Counted from the stretch's first letter, positions 24,130 through 34,853 are shown. The stretch is DNA of 64,000 nucleotides from Halichoerus grypus (GCF_964656455.1 NC_135715.1:38450603-38514602), one strand, 5' to 3'. The notes: generated by a model from the letters alone, not told the origin. Translations and numbers: made by a program.

Positions 24130-25165
24130 CACCACCAATATGAGAGTTCTAGTTTTTCCACATTCTTTTCATCTACTAGTATATGTCAATTTCTTTAATT
24201 TTAGCCATTCTAGTGGGTGTGACATTGTTCTCATGATTTTAATTCATATTTCTCTAATAACTAAGTTTATGTCTTGCATTTTTGTTTTCCATATTGTATG
24301 TCTCAATAAGCAGAGATATTTAATTTTGATGAAATTCAATTTATCACTTTACTATTTTTACTATCATTTTTGCCTTTTGGGTCCTTGTAAGAATCATTGC
24401 CTAATCCAAGATCACAAAGATATTCTCCTATATTTTCTTCTACAAGCTTTGTAGTTTCAGCTTTTAGTTCTATGTCTATAATCATATTTGAATTAGTTAT
24501 GTGTGGTGTGAAGTAGAGATCAAGATTCATTTTTAATAGATTTTTCAAATTCTTCCAGCAACATTTGTTAAAAAGTCTTTCCTTTTCTCCATTGACTTGT
24601 TTGGCTCCTTTGTTCACCACCAATTAAATCTATTCATAAACTTTCTATTCTGTTTTATATATCTATTTTCTTTTCTATAACAATACTCAATTGTTTGAAC
24701 ACTTAATTTTTACAGTAAATATTGAAATAAAGTAGCATGAGTCTTTCAGTGTTTTTTAAAGTCAACATTGTTTACTTTTCTAGGCCCTTTACATTTTCAT
24801 AAGTATCACTTGTCAATTTCTCCCGTCTTGTTGGGGTCTGATTGAAAATGTGGTCATCTATTGAACACTACAACTGAAACTAATGCTATACTATATGTTG
24901 GTTAATTGAAATTAAATAAGAAAAAAGAAAATGTGTTCATTTAAAAGTCATTTTGGATTAAATTCTCATCTTAACAATTTAGTGTCTTCCAATCCATGAA
25001 TATTGTATATTGCTCCACTTACTTAGATATCCTTAATTTCTCAACATTTTTTTTGTTTAGTTGATTTTGTTTTTTAGCTTTCATTTGTCCTGCACATTCT
25101 TTATTAAATTTTTTCTAACATTTTAAGGTTTATGATGCTATTGTGTCTTACTCAATTATTAATAT
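24130..25165 (-). mobile_element. Old L1 ORF2 fragment, antisense
   Basis: On the plus strand it shows the reverse complement of an L1M-age ORF2 3' half. Markers are TTCCAGCAACATTTGTTAAA and TCTCCATTGACTTGTTTGGC (24555-24610), TTCTAGGCCCTTTACATTTTC (24779 on) and TCTTCCAATCCATGAATATT (24985 on). It is split by a small L1 3'-end insertion at 24858-24926. No reading frame remains. It lies next to the sense L1 at 22.2-24.1 kb in opposite orientation. Confidence 0.75.
24844..24940 (+). mobile_element. 69-bp L1 3'-end insertion with target-site duplication
   Basis: Insert 24858-24926 reads ...GAACACTACAACTGAAACTA... then TATGTTGGTTAATTGAAATT and AAATAAGAAAAAAG, the extreme 3' end of a carnivoran L1 with its A-rich tail. 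It is flanked by GAAAATGTGGTCAT (24844-24857) and GAAAATGTGTTCAT (24927-24940), one mismatch in 14. The host L1 fragment reads on continuously after removal. Confidence 0.85.
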
Positions 25166-25464
25166 AATAACAACATCAACTCAAGAACAACAATAATAAT
25201 AAAATACTAACAGGCAGTTAGGCATTCAGTTAGGCATTTGCTATAGAAATATTTTTTGATAGTGGAGTATCTTATTTTTTTACTCTACATGAGGATGGAT
25301 TATTTGAACAAATTGAGAATAAAACATATCTCATTGGCAAATAATGCAATTGAATAAACCAAGACAAATATTTCTAGGAGAATGTTGCTTTAGGAAAGCA
25401 AAAAATAAAATTTCTAGCAACAGACAAAATTGTATTATGAAAAGGAACTGGTCTATTTAATGGT
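25166..25464. other. AT-rich stretch
   Basis: Contains a short (AAT)n/(AAC)n-like run near 25187-25200. Otherwise nothing recognised. Confidence 0.5.
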
Positions 25465-25615
25465 CAAAAGGCTAGTGTTCTGGCCTGTGATGTTCCACTA
25501 ATTAGTTAGATGACTTTGGGCAATTTATGTAATCTCTTTTGTCTCTTGACTTCAATTTTCCCTATCTGCAAAATAAAAAGGATAAGCTAAATGATCCGTA
25601 AGTTCTTCTCAGTTT
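25465..25615 (+). repeat. MIR element
   Basis: GATGACTTTGGGCAATTTAT, then TCTCTTGACTTCAATTTTCC and TATCTGCAAAATAAAAAGGATAAG match the conserved core and 3' part of the mammalian-wide interspersed repeat (GTGACCTTGGGCAAGTTACT ... CATCTGTAAAATGGGGATAA). Sense orientation. Confidence 0.8.
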
Positions 25616-25710
25616 TAAAGGCACTCTCTTTTCAAAGATCACCCAACCAAAAAGTGAATATTGCTATTTAGAAGTTCAGGGCAATTATTGTATATGTTCC
25701 TTCTATAGAG

Positions 25711-26425
25711 GTGGAGTGGCACGGTGGAAATATTTATACTTTGGAGACATGATTTATGGTTTGAATTGTATTTCCCCATAAAAGATATATTGAAGTCCTA
25801 GCCCCCAGTACCTCAGAATATGACCTTATTTGGAAATAGTGTCATTGCAGATGCAATTAGCTTGGTTAAGATGAAGTAATACTGGGGTAGGATGGGCCCC
25901 TGAACCAATATGCCTGCTATCCTTATAAGAAGACAGTCATGTACCCACAGAGACCCATAGGGAGAATGTCAAGTGGTGAGAGAGGCAGAGATTGGAATTA
26001 CGTAGTTGCAAGCCAGGGAACATGAAGATCATCAGCAAACTAACAGCTAGGAAGAGGCAAGGAAGAATTCCATTATAGATTTCAGACAGAGCATAGCCCA
26101 ACTGACACAATGATTTTGGACTTCTAGCCTCCAGAACTTCTAATCTTCACAACTCTGAGAAAATCAAGCCAACCAGTTTATGTTAGTTATGGCAGCTCTA
26201 GAAAACTAATACAAATGGAATGCAGATTTTTATACAAGCTCTGTTGTTTCCAGTATATATGACTGTGGTACTTAACCTGTATGAGCTTTAGTTTCATCAG
26301 GTGTAAATTTTAGATGGTGAAATCTACTTCACAGTTTTGTCTTGTGAATTAAATTAGAGAACATATAAAAGTAACTCAAATACTCTCTCACCATAGCAAG
26401 CATTCAACAGTTTCATTCCTTATAA
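25711..26425 (+). repeat. MIR element split by an MLT1-type LTR
   Basis: Left part 25711-25749 (GTGGAGTGGCACGGTGGAAA TATTTATACTTTGGAGACA) is the MIR 5' region. The right part, 26214-26425, continues with AATGCAGATTTTTATACAAG, ACTGTGGTACTTAACCTGTATGAG and AGCAAGCATTCAACAG, the MIR core and 3' region. The interval 25750-26213 is an LTR. Confidence 0.7.
25750..26213 (+). mobile_element. MLT1-type MaLR LTR, sense, inside MIR
   Basis: Markers in order: TATGGTTTGAATTGTATTTCC, AAGTCCTAGCCCCCAGTACC, TCAGAATATGACCTTATTTG, CTATCCTTATAAGAAGACAG, TCTAGCCTCCAGAACTTC and the end GGCAGCTCTAGAAAACTAATACA. This is the classic mammalian MaLR LTR organisation, including the TTATAAGAAGA block. No duplication could be read with confidence, consistent with great age. 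Confidence 0.8.
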
Positions 26426-27824
26426 TTTATATTACTGGTATTTGAACTGTTGGAGAAGTTTTGTAAAATGTAGATTCCTTAGCCCCACCCCAATTTTACG
26501 AGCTAAAATTTCTGGGAGTGTGTTTTATTATTATTTTAAACTTATTCCTAATGTGATCATTATCTACCTTAGCCAGCCTATTTGTAGATCTGTTTTGGGG
26601 AGCCACTTATTTGAATAAGAATGGTTTCATTGTTGATCTAAAAACTGTCTTACATCTATAATATGGAGTCATTGCTTTCAAACTTAAAGCACTCTTCATA
26701 GCTAGAATTAGTTTCTGGAGTTTATTATCCCTTTAAAAGAAAATCTATCTTCCTCTCTGGAAAATAGTTTGTATACATATTTTGTAAATTGGGATTTTCA
26801 ACCAAAATTCTAAAGTTTGCTTATCAAACAACAACTTAAAAAAAGTGTTTCAAAGTCTCTAATGGTCTCTTAAGAGAATCACAAGTAGTTTATTCAAAAA
26901 GACTATGAAATAATTTTGGTTACATGCATTTCACAAATTTGAATGTGTAGCTTCATTGATATTCTCTCAGAAATATTGTTGTTGTCATAATAATCTTTAT
27001 ATTTTTAAAGGTTTTTATTATACTCTAGATTTGTGTGTGTGTCATATTTAACTTTCACTATCAGGTTAGTAACTAGTTCCATCTCAGGTGATGGGGGGGG
27101 GTCAGTTCATTGTATCTGTTATAAATTATATTTTTAGAATTTGTATTTTTATTGAATTATGGAAAAGCATATAAACAACATGGACCCAAAAGCAATTTTT
27201 GAAAAGATAAAAGTTAGTGATAAAAACAGTCATATAAATATTACAGTCAAGACTTGTCATAAATAAGTAGTGAGAAGGATGCCAATACTGATGTAGATTA
27301 TGAATCTGTGTGAGCTGGAGAAAATAAAACTGAGGATGATAATTTTATACAAATAGACTAAAATGATTTAAAAGTCATAGGATTGGAAAATGGATTCTAT
27401 TGTACTAGAAATTCATTAACTCAAGTTTTCAGTATGTCATAATTTATGAAAACTACAAATTTTCAAAGCAATTTTCATTTTGGTAGACTAATCACATTTT
27501 TTTCTAGAACAAGTACTCAATATTAATTCCACTGTATTTTAACAAATTTATCATGATTTAGGTACCAGAATTATGGACATATCAAAATGTTATTCCTTTA
27601 GGAAATCATAAACAATCATATTAGAACACATTATTTCAGATAATTAATAATAAACATTATCCTTGGAGAGAACACAGAATGAAGAATTAGCAAAACTCCT
27701 TTATCAATGAAAATATAAATGGTAGCAGAGATAGTATTTTACATTTTAATTAGACCACTGATGTGTAGGACATGAATCAGTTCTTGGCATATATGATTAT
27801 TAGGTAGAAGTGTTCAACAATTTA
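26426..27824. other. Mostly single-copy, one hAT remnant
   Basis: Near 26465-26520 the sequence TGTAGATTCCTTAGCCCCAC, then TTTCTGGGAGTG resembles the centre of a MER5-type hAT-Charlie element. A G-run lies at about 27092-27100. The rest is AT-rich and unassigned. Confidence 0.45.
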
Positions 27825-28381
27825 CAGTCAATTCTCATTATTTGCAGATCAGATTCTATATTTGTGAATTCATCTACTTCCTAAAATTTATTTGTAACCT
27901 CAAAATTAATACTTGTGGCACTTTCATGGTCATTTGAGAACATGCTCACAGCAGCAAAAAATTTGAGTCACCTGGCATCTACATTCCCAGCTGAGATGAT
28001 AGGAGTAGCAGCTCTACCTTCTTACTTCAGCTGTCATGCAGAGATGACTGGGAAATGGAAACAGCAGCCAAGGTAGTGAAGTCAAGGGCAAGAAGCTCTA
28101 GTTCTGGGATGAGGACTGAATCCTAACTGGCTCCTGTTAGTGGGGAGGTCTTAGGCAAGTCACTTAATACTCCTGAACCTCATTTTCTCTTTTACACAGT
28201 TAAAAAATAAAAGAGAAAATCAACCAGGAGAGTTGTCTTTAGGGTTTAAGATTATTATCTATGTGAATTATGTATATCCATATGTACATATTTCCCCTGG
28301 GGCAATGGTTCAGTATTTGCGAATTCAGCTTTTGGCAACTTTATAGAACATAACTACTGTGCATAATAAGAATTAACTGTA
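27823..28381. mobile_element. Tc1/mariner-type (Tigger-like) MITE with inserted MIR
   Basis: Terminal inverted repeats: the left end is CAGTCAATTCTCATTATTTGC (27825 on) and the right end GCATAATAAGAATTAACTG (ending 28379) is its imperfect reverse complement. Both ends are flanked by TA (27823-27824 and 28380-28381), the target duplication of the mariner superfamily. Inside, pairs such as ATTTGTGAATTCATCTACTTCC on the left and TATTTGCGAATTCAGCTTTTGGC on the right (a sub-terminal inverted pair) support one element. It has no transposase frame, so it is a non-autonomous DNA transposon. The MIR at 28078-28245 sits in its middle. Confidence 0.8.
28078..28245 (+). repeat. MIR element
   Basis: GACTGAATCCTAACTGGCTC, GGTCTTAGGCAAGTCACTTA and TCCTGAACCTCATTTTCTC match the MIR core in sense orientation. 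It lies within the Tigger-like element. Confidence 0.7.
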
Positions 28382-29180
28382 CATTGTCTCTCACTGCAAG
28401 CTATATGAAGGGAGAAACATTTACATATACACTACTTTATGAACAATTATATAGATTGTAAAGGTGTGTGATCTGGAGCAAGTATCTCCCAATTTAATAT
28501 GGAAGGTTGAACACATGAGTTTTTACTTGTTCCCCAAACCCACTAAAATAACAGTTAAGAGATAAAATGTAAATACACAGAAGAAAAAGGAGGGGAGAGT
28601 AGACAAGATATGAACAACTTTTGGGAGATTGAATGTGTGTAATTCAAGGTAATGGTTTAGAGAAAAAAAAGCTGAAAGTATCAGGAGCAGGAAAGGCAAA
28701 TGATCTTCTTCCTTTCAGTAATAGGTCCCTTCCCTTCTATCAACAAGATAGAAGGAAACTGAGTCCCTGGACAGTCTCTAGGAGTAAAGTTACCATTCAT
28801 TTTGGACAGTCTTCCAGTTTGCTGGCTGTCTATGAAGGACAGGTAAAGAGTTGGCTGAAACCAATGGTATCTCTAGGTCCCTTTCTCCATTCCAGCAGGA
28901 GACAGGAAGTTGATTCTCTTGAGAGACTGAATCAGAATTACTCTGAATAAGAAGAAACAGGGCTTAGCTGAGGGCAGGAGTAAAGCACCACACCAAAATA
29001 GCAGATATTAACTAAATGTTTTAAACTTAAAACTGTAAAATCCTACCCTTTCCTTAGCTCTATAGCAGGCTTCCCACCTAAAAAATTGGAAGACTCCTCT
29101 CTGAGGAAATGATAAGCCAAAGAGTAAAATCAACAAAGATTGATAGGTAGGTGTCCCTCAAAAAAATTGTAAAGTCTACA
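28382..29180. other. Unassigned, possibly degraded L1
   Basis: No gene. The purine-rich style of 28560-28980 resembles old L1 5' regions, and similar A-rich sequence resumes at 30800-30990 beyond the LTR at 29.6-30.8 kb, so one old L1 may have been split. I cannot prove it by eye. Confidence 0.3.
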
Positions 29181-29379
29181 ACAATTTTTTTTAAAGATTT
29201 TATTTACTTATTTGACAGAGAGCGCGTGCACAAGAAAGGGGAGCAGCAGGCAGAGGGGGAGGGGGAAACAGGCTCCCCCGCTCAGCAGGAAGCCAGATGC
29301 GGGGCTCTATCCCAGGACCCTGGGATCATGACCTGAGCCGAAGGCAAAGGCCCAACTGACTGAGCCACCTTACAATTTT
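29181..29379 (-). mobile_element. Can-SINE, antisense, head-truncated
   Basis: Poly-T then AAAGATTTTATTTACTTATT ... CAACTGACTGAGCCACC ending at 29370. The last ~10 bp of the head (the GGGGCGCCTG equivalent) is missing. Target-site duplication ACAATTTT at 29181-29188 and 29372-29379. Confidence 0.85.
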
Positions 29380-29637
29380 ATAAGAACCCAGCAAACATTA
29401 AGCTTTTAGTTAACTTTTTAACATTTTACTCCTAAATATAAACTGGCAGTCAAGGAAAAAAATGACATAAACAGAGGATAACAAAACAAACAAACAAAAT
29501 AGAAAGAGGAACTCATAAAATATTAGAAAAACACACAGAAAAGCAATTTCTTAATCTGAAATTAATAATATCTGTATTAGTTATCTAGTAATGATTAATA
29601 GATTATCTTAAAATTTAGTGGCTTAAAACACAATAAA

Positions 29638-29938
29638 TGGGTGAGGAAATCAAGAGGTACAGACTTCCAGCTGTAAAATAAGTAAGTCAGAGGGATATAA
29701 TGTACATCATGGCAACTATAGTTAATAATACTGTATTGCATGTTTGAAAGTTGGTAAGAGAGTAAATCTTTAAAGTTCTCACCACAAGGAAAAAAAAATT
29801 CTGTAATTACATATGTGACAATATTAACTAAACTGACTGTGATCATTTCCCAATATATGTAAATATTAAATCATTATGTTGTACACCTAAAACTAATAAA
29901 ATGGTATATGTCAATTATACCTCAATTAAAAAATAAAG
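29638..29938 (+). mobile_element. Old L1 3' UTR fragment inserted in LTR
   Basis: GGGATATAATGTACATCATG, AGTTAATAATACTGTATTGC, GTTGGTAAGAGAGTAAATC and TTATGTTGTACACCTAAAAC, then TCAATTATACCTCAATTAAA are the standard 3' UTR of L1M-age elements, ending in an A-rich tail at about 29938. The same 3' end type occurs at 49.1-49.5 kb. Confidence 0.85.
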
Positions 29939-30087
29939 CTTCCAGCTGATTTCTAGTTCAAAACAGTAAAGAGATCACACACTTGTCTCTTCCTTTTCTC
30001 CCTAAATACTAAGGAAGTAACACTCAAAAACTCAAAAAGTGTTGAGAACAGGAGGGAATACTTCAGTATAACAGAGAATCTGAAAAA
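29939..30087 (+). other. 149-bp segment between L1 tail and host LTR (possible 3' transduction)
   Basis: After the L1 A-rich end there is 149 bp of non-L1 sequence that itself ends in an A-rich run (CTGAAAAAAAT) before the host LTR resumes. An AATAAA-like hexamer repeats at each side (29632-29637 and 30088-30093). This arrangement is what L1 3' transduction leaves, but a second independent insertion would look similar. Confidence 0.4.
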
Positions 30088-30442
30088 AATAAACATTGGT
30101 TATCTCCCACAGTTTCTTTGGGTTAGGAGTTTGGGAGCATTTTAGCGATGATGTGGTTCTAGCTCAGGATTTCTCATGGTGTCACAGTTACGATGTCTGA
30201 AACTTTAGTCATCCAAAGGTTTGAATGAGGCTGGAAGACTCCTTCCCAAGGTTAACAGGTTGGTGTTAATTTCTGAAGAGGCCTCAGTTTCTCCCCATGT
30301 AGGCTCTCTCCCAGGGCTACTCCAATGTCATGACTCTGGTGGCTTGTGTCCCCCAGAGCAAGTTGTCCAAGAGAAGCCAACACAGAAACTACAATATCTC
30401 TTATGGCATAGCCTCAAAAGTCATAAAGTCATAAAGTCACTT

Positions 30443-30665
30443 CCTCAGTATTCTTTTTTTTTTTTTAAAGATTTTATTTATTTATTTGAGAGAGAGAATG
30501 AGATAGAGAGAGAGAGCATGAGAGGGGGGAGGGTCAGAGAGAGAAGCAGACTCCCTGCTGAGCAGGGAGCCCGATGTGGGACTCGATCCCGAGACTCCAG
30601 GATCATGACCTGAGCCGAAGGCAGTCGCCCAACCAACTGAGCCACCCAGGCGCCCTCAGTATTCT
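30443..30665 (-). mobile_element. Can-SINE, antisense, inside LTR
   Basis: Poly-T, AAAGATTTTATTTATTTATT, (GA)n, ..., GAGCCACCCAGGCGCC. Target-site duplication CCTCAGTATTCT at 30443-30454 and 30654-30665. The body from CTCCCTGCTGAGCAGGGAGC to GACTCGATCCCGAGACTCC is of the same subfamily as the copy in the L1 at 17.4 kb. Confidence 0.95.
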
Positions 30666-30999
30666 ATTCGTCATACTGGCTAATCGTTATTCAGTGTGGG
30701 AGGGGTCTACACAAGGTATAGATACCAGAAAACAAGGATCATCAGAGTTCATTTTGGAGAATGTCTACTGCATCATCTGCAGGGAAAAAGTAAATAATTA
30801 AGTTGGAGAAAAAAGGACAGATACTCCAAAAAGGAACTTTCTAAAAATAAAAACAAATCCTTAGAAATTTAAATTTTGATGTCAAATATTAAGGATCCAA
30901 TGGAAATTTTAAAATAAACTCCAGAAATTAAAATTTAAAAAAAATGTCCAGATGTTAGAACTAAAAGACAAAGACTTGGAAAATTTGAAAGACATGAGT

Positions 31000-31195
31000 A
31001 TTGTGACAAATTGCCTAAAAGGCTGCCTACCAAGAATTCCTCCCATCACTGTATATTCATGAAACTCCTCCTGTCATGTTATGGAGTCCATTTCCACTCA
31101 TTTTGAATTGAGGCTGGCTCTGGGATTTGCTTTGATCAATAGAATTTGGGAGCAGGAATATTGAGAATAGGAAGGAGGGGGGGAAGATCCATATC
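31000..31195 (+). mobile_element. LTR-like fragment (MaLR/ERVL type), sense
   Basis: AAGGCTGCCTACCAAGAATT, CCTCCTGTCATGTTATGGAG, TTTTGAATTGAGGCTGGCTC and TTTGATCAATAGAATTTGGG follow the 5' half of MaLR-like LTRs. The 3' half is not seen here; a related segment appears at 32.6 kb. Low divergence is not evident, so it is ancient. Confidence 0.4.
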
Positions 31196-32589
31196 CAAGC
31201 TGGCCACTGATTTTCAATAAATAACATTCAGTTGCTTGTTTACTAAGACAATCTGAAAGAGGGTATGAAACTACCACATAGGCATATGAAACTATCCCAT
31301 GGTGTAAAATATTAGGAAAAGTAAGAGCAAGTATTTATCTGCTAACTCCTCCTCACATCCTATCTGTCAGGGCTTGAGGTTCACCTCATGAAGTATGAAC
31401 TTTCCTACCATTCTAGGTTCTTATTGATGCCAGTGGACAGTAGTTACTGGGGAAGTCAGATTACCCACCACCAGCACTGCTGCCTATGAGAGACGTTCTT
31501 TATTTGACCCTGGAAATGGTGAGCCATGAGAATATCTAGGTGTTCCCTAAGACAAGACTTGGCTGCTGCAGATGCTCTGCTATCTCCACAGCAGGTGCAG
31601 TGGAGGCTAGGTTATCATTTCAAGGACCTCTGAGACAGCTAGTTTTAGGAGATTAGGGAACAATAGCAGCAGTTAAGAACCTCCATTTTGTAAGCATCTC
31701 AATTTGAGAGTCTAATGGGACTTAACAAATTTGTTGGGAGAGCACATAAATTAGGTTTCATATAGACCATCCCTTGTACCACTCAGATTTTTTCACAGTC
31801 TCCATTAACAATATGAAAGTAAGATTGCCACACTACTTTACCAAGAATGGAGGTACAAAACCATTCATTCAGTAGCTGGTTGCAGAATTTTAAAAAGTAT
31901 TTCAGAGGGTTAGCAAACCATGCTATAGTCCCTATCGCTGCAGCTGCTCCAAAGCTGTAATTGATATTCCTCTTCCAAATTCTAGATTCATCACCCGCTT
32001 CTGCTTTGACCAATATTTCACTTTGCCTAGTGAAGTAACTAAGTGACTGAGATCTTCAGTCTGAAGGTTCTGAATGTAGCTTTCTCACTTGTGTCTGGCT
32101 GAATTTGCTGCATATATGCAACAAGTAATGTCATCTTGAAATTCATTCATTCCATACATCTTCCTTCCTGCATCTGTTGTGCAGAAGTACCCCCAGTTTC
32201 TCGTGATACTCAGGGTTAACCATACCAGTCAATCCAGTAATTCTTTCCTTGCCTGCTAATCCTGGAATAAGGAATCTAATATGGCCTAATGTTATTTGCA
32301 ACTTCCATTTCAGTGAAACTCTTAATAGTTTCCTCTGAAGGAAATCATTCCCATACTAAACAGAACCTCTATTTCAGCAGCTATTACTCTATTTCAGGGA
32401 AAGGCTGTGCAAATTCTCAAGTTGATCCCTGGAAGCTATGATGAGGGAATCAATTCTATTTATTCTTGTTGTTGCCTGAAACTTTTGGGAAAACAGCTCC
32501 AATATCAGCCACTGGATCAGCTCATATGCCATCTCCAAGAGGACAATGCATTCAAACTCATATTTTCCAAAAAGGGCCACAATACTATC
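31196..32589. other. Unassigned, possible internal retroviral sequence
   Basis: No gene supported. Antisense open stretches at 31783-32013 and 32389-32595 are not recognised. They lie between LTR-like pieces and upstream of an antisense pol-like fossil, so they may be eroded internal sequence of the same element, but nothing in them identifies it. Confidence 0.3.
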
Positions 32590-33053
32590 TTCCATTCCCT
32601 ATGGTCTTCCACAACGTAACTTTGCCAGTCCCACATCAGGAGGTGGGATCCCCACCTCTTTCAATTTTATGAATCTGAGCCAGCCTTAGTGAGTGTCAAT
32701 GATGATATTATAGTCTGAATCATAAGAAGTTTTACAGTTCCCACATGTGCTTTTTAGAACACCTGCTGTGGGAATGCTCCCTTCCCAAACATAGACATCA
32801 AGCCCAAGCTGCATGGCAAGCCCCAGCTGAGCTCCTGACAGCAATTGCTAGTCATGTGCATGAGCTATTAGTCCCATCAAACCTTCTGCAACCCCAACTA
32901 CAGCTCAGCCCCAGGATCTGAGCTAAGCTTTCTGAAAACGTCCAGTGAGGACATTCCAGCTGAGCCTAGTCAATAACTAAAAGAGTGAGAGATAATTTAT
33001 TTTAGCCACTTAGTTTAAGGGTGGTTAGTTGTACAGCAACAGATGACCAGAAT
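32590..33053 (+). mobile_element. MaLR/ERVL-type LTR, sense
   Basis: AACTTTGCCAGTCCCACATC, AGGAGGTGGGATCCCC, GAATCTGAGCCAGCCTTAG, then CCCCAGCTGAGCTCCTGACAGC, and the end GTGAGAGATAATTTATTTTA, GCCACTTAGTTTAAGGGTGG, CAGCAACAGATGACCAG. The last part is the poly(A)-signal-like region and 3' end of a sense LTR. It is opposite in orientation to the pol-like fossil just downstream, so it is probably a separate insertion. Confidence 0.5.
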
Positions 33054-33079
33054 AGTGCCCCAAACACTTCAAGGTGATA

Positions 33080-34853
33080 ACCCCAAGTTAATATCTTAAA
33101 ATACCTTAAAGACTTGTCATAAGTCTTACTGTCATAAGTCATTCCCATTGTATACCCCTTTTAGTTAGAGGCTATGTGGGATATTATGTTATTGGATTAG
33201 GCATTCTAAAGGCCATGGTCATCAAATGGTGAAGCTGGCAGGAACAGGGAAGACAAACCCATATCCACAATGTATATCAATTTCAGTGAAAGGAATCTCT
33301 GTACCCTCCAAAGTAGAAGGTGCCTGATATAATCTACCAAAACTAGCTGGTTTCCCTGAAAATAGTGCCATACTGAGGAGCCAGCACTATTCTTTACTTC
33401 AGTAGTTGGATATTCTGCTATAGCTAATTCAGCCTTGTAATAGGCAACCTGCAATTTTTGACAAATACATAGCTTCCAGCCATGCCACCTTAGCTATTCT
33501 GTTCATAGGGCCATTTTGCAGGTATTAGGATGGCTGGGGAAAGAGACTTGCTAACATGGACAGTATAGTATGTTACCCAGTTTTTGAAAGCCTCTTCTTC
33601 AGTAAAAGCACACTGGTGGTCGTGAATATGAGACACAAAATCCTCATATTTTGTGCAGTCTCCCATTGAGTCCATCCATATCACTCTTCTCCAGACATCC
33701 TTATCCTCAGTCTTCCATTCTTATTTATTTCTAGTCCTTATCCACTACACAGTATTTTATGTATATCCATGTATTAGATGATATCTACGTACAAAATGGA
33801 TGTCTGAATATTTTGCTCACAGCTTTGTCCCCTGACATGATTTAATTTTACTGATATCTTTCAGGGCCACCTATAAATGGGGTTATAACATGGTAGCAGC
33901 TTTTTTCCTGATAGTTCCAACATAGTGTGGTGGCTCATCAGTGAGCCAAGCCTAAATCTTTTCTTCCTCTGTCAATTGGTCAAAAGTTATCCTCCATAAG
34001 GACATAGTTGTGAGTAGAAGGATAAACATCAGATAAACAGAAGTAAGTGACAAGGGAGTCTGGGCCATCTGTTCATTTAATTTACTTGTGCTTTCTGAAT
34101 CTGCTTCAGCCTACTCTTAAATGTGTCACTTCTATTAAATATTTGATTGCTATAATACCTGCCTAACCTTAGGACTAGCTGAATTCAAAACAAGTTACTT
34201 CATGGTGGAAAGTTCCTGTTACATAATCTCTTGGTGTTCTTTGGTCACATCCACAGACAAAAGCAGTTGCTTAGATAAAAGCAGTTTCTGGCATTTGCAG
34301 ACAAACTACTTTTCAGACAGAGGGTAGTTCTCTGCTACTGTGTGCATGGCTTTGCTCCAGGACCCTTTGTGATTATTTCATATCCAGAGACACAACACAT
34401 CATCCATATCTATCACGGATTCCTCTAGCACAAATTGGTCAATGGATGACGTAGCAACAACAGCAGGACAGTCTGCCCTGAAGACTGGATCTTTGAACCA
34501 CATTCATTACCGACAGCATTCAGAATCTCCTGATCAATGGTTTGGAGCTATATTCTCAAATGCTGTGCATGTTTCATCAATAATGCAAAGAGACTTATCA
34601 CGTACGATGGCTCTTTCTTAACGTATGTTGTTCTGTGAGCAGCAACAACTTGTCTTTAATTTAATGCAGGATATCCTGAATGCCCCAGATCTCTGAACCC
34701 CTAAAGATTTCCCTAATCTAACATGTCTCTATTATTACCTCCTGGCATTATTTCACTGTCATGACTCTCACTTGGATAGCTTCAACACCGGTTGAAGCTT
34801 TAAAAACAAAACCAAAAACTTTCTTGCAGTTCTACTAAACCCATAATCAGATC
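33080..34853 (-). pseudogene. Degraded antisense ERVL-like pol (RNase H / integrase) fossil
   Basis: An ancient endogenous retroviral remnant, read on the minus strand. At 33206-33454 an open stretch contains QVAYYKAELA and LVLVDYIRHLLLW, and a neighbouring frame has the residues CGYGFVFPVP. These resemble the start of a retroviral integrase core of the ERVL type. At about 33905-33985 an AWLTD ... YVGT stretch resembles the RNase H active-site region. Stops and frameshifts throughout mean no function. The stretch 33490-33684 is also open on the minus strand and precedes the integrase-like part, as expected. No primer-binding site, gag or env could be identified. Confidence 0.45.

Larger units (their letters stand above)
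29573..30772 (-). mobile_element. MLT1-type LTR, antisense, split by two later insertions
   Basis: The plus strand shows TGTATTAGTTATCTAGTAAT and GGCTTAAAACACAATAAA (29573-29637). It resumes AAACATTGGTTATCTCCCAC at 30091, then CTCTCCCAGGGCTAC, CCCCAGAGCAAG and TATGGCATAGCCTCAAAAGTC to 30442. After a SINE it continues ATTCTATTCGTCATACTGGC to about 30772. This is the reverse complement of a MaLR LTR, best recognised by its poly(A)-region and CCCCAGAGCAAGTG...GAGAG blocks. The breaks are an L1 3'-end insertion (29638-30087) and a SINE (30455-30653). Confidence 0.75.

Noticed and set aside
22245..25165. Twin-priming inversion of a single L1
   Set aside because: In twin priming the inverted 5' part precedes a 3' part in the opposite orientation that ends in a tail. 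Here the sense 5' part is on the left and the antisense piece runs away from it with no tail at either outer end.
30221..30613. 130-codon open frame on the plus strand
   Set aside because: It runs from an antisense MLT1-type LTR into an antisense SINE; the C-terminal half is translated SINE. No start context or conservation signal.
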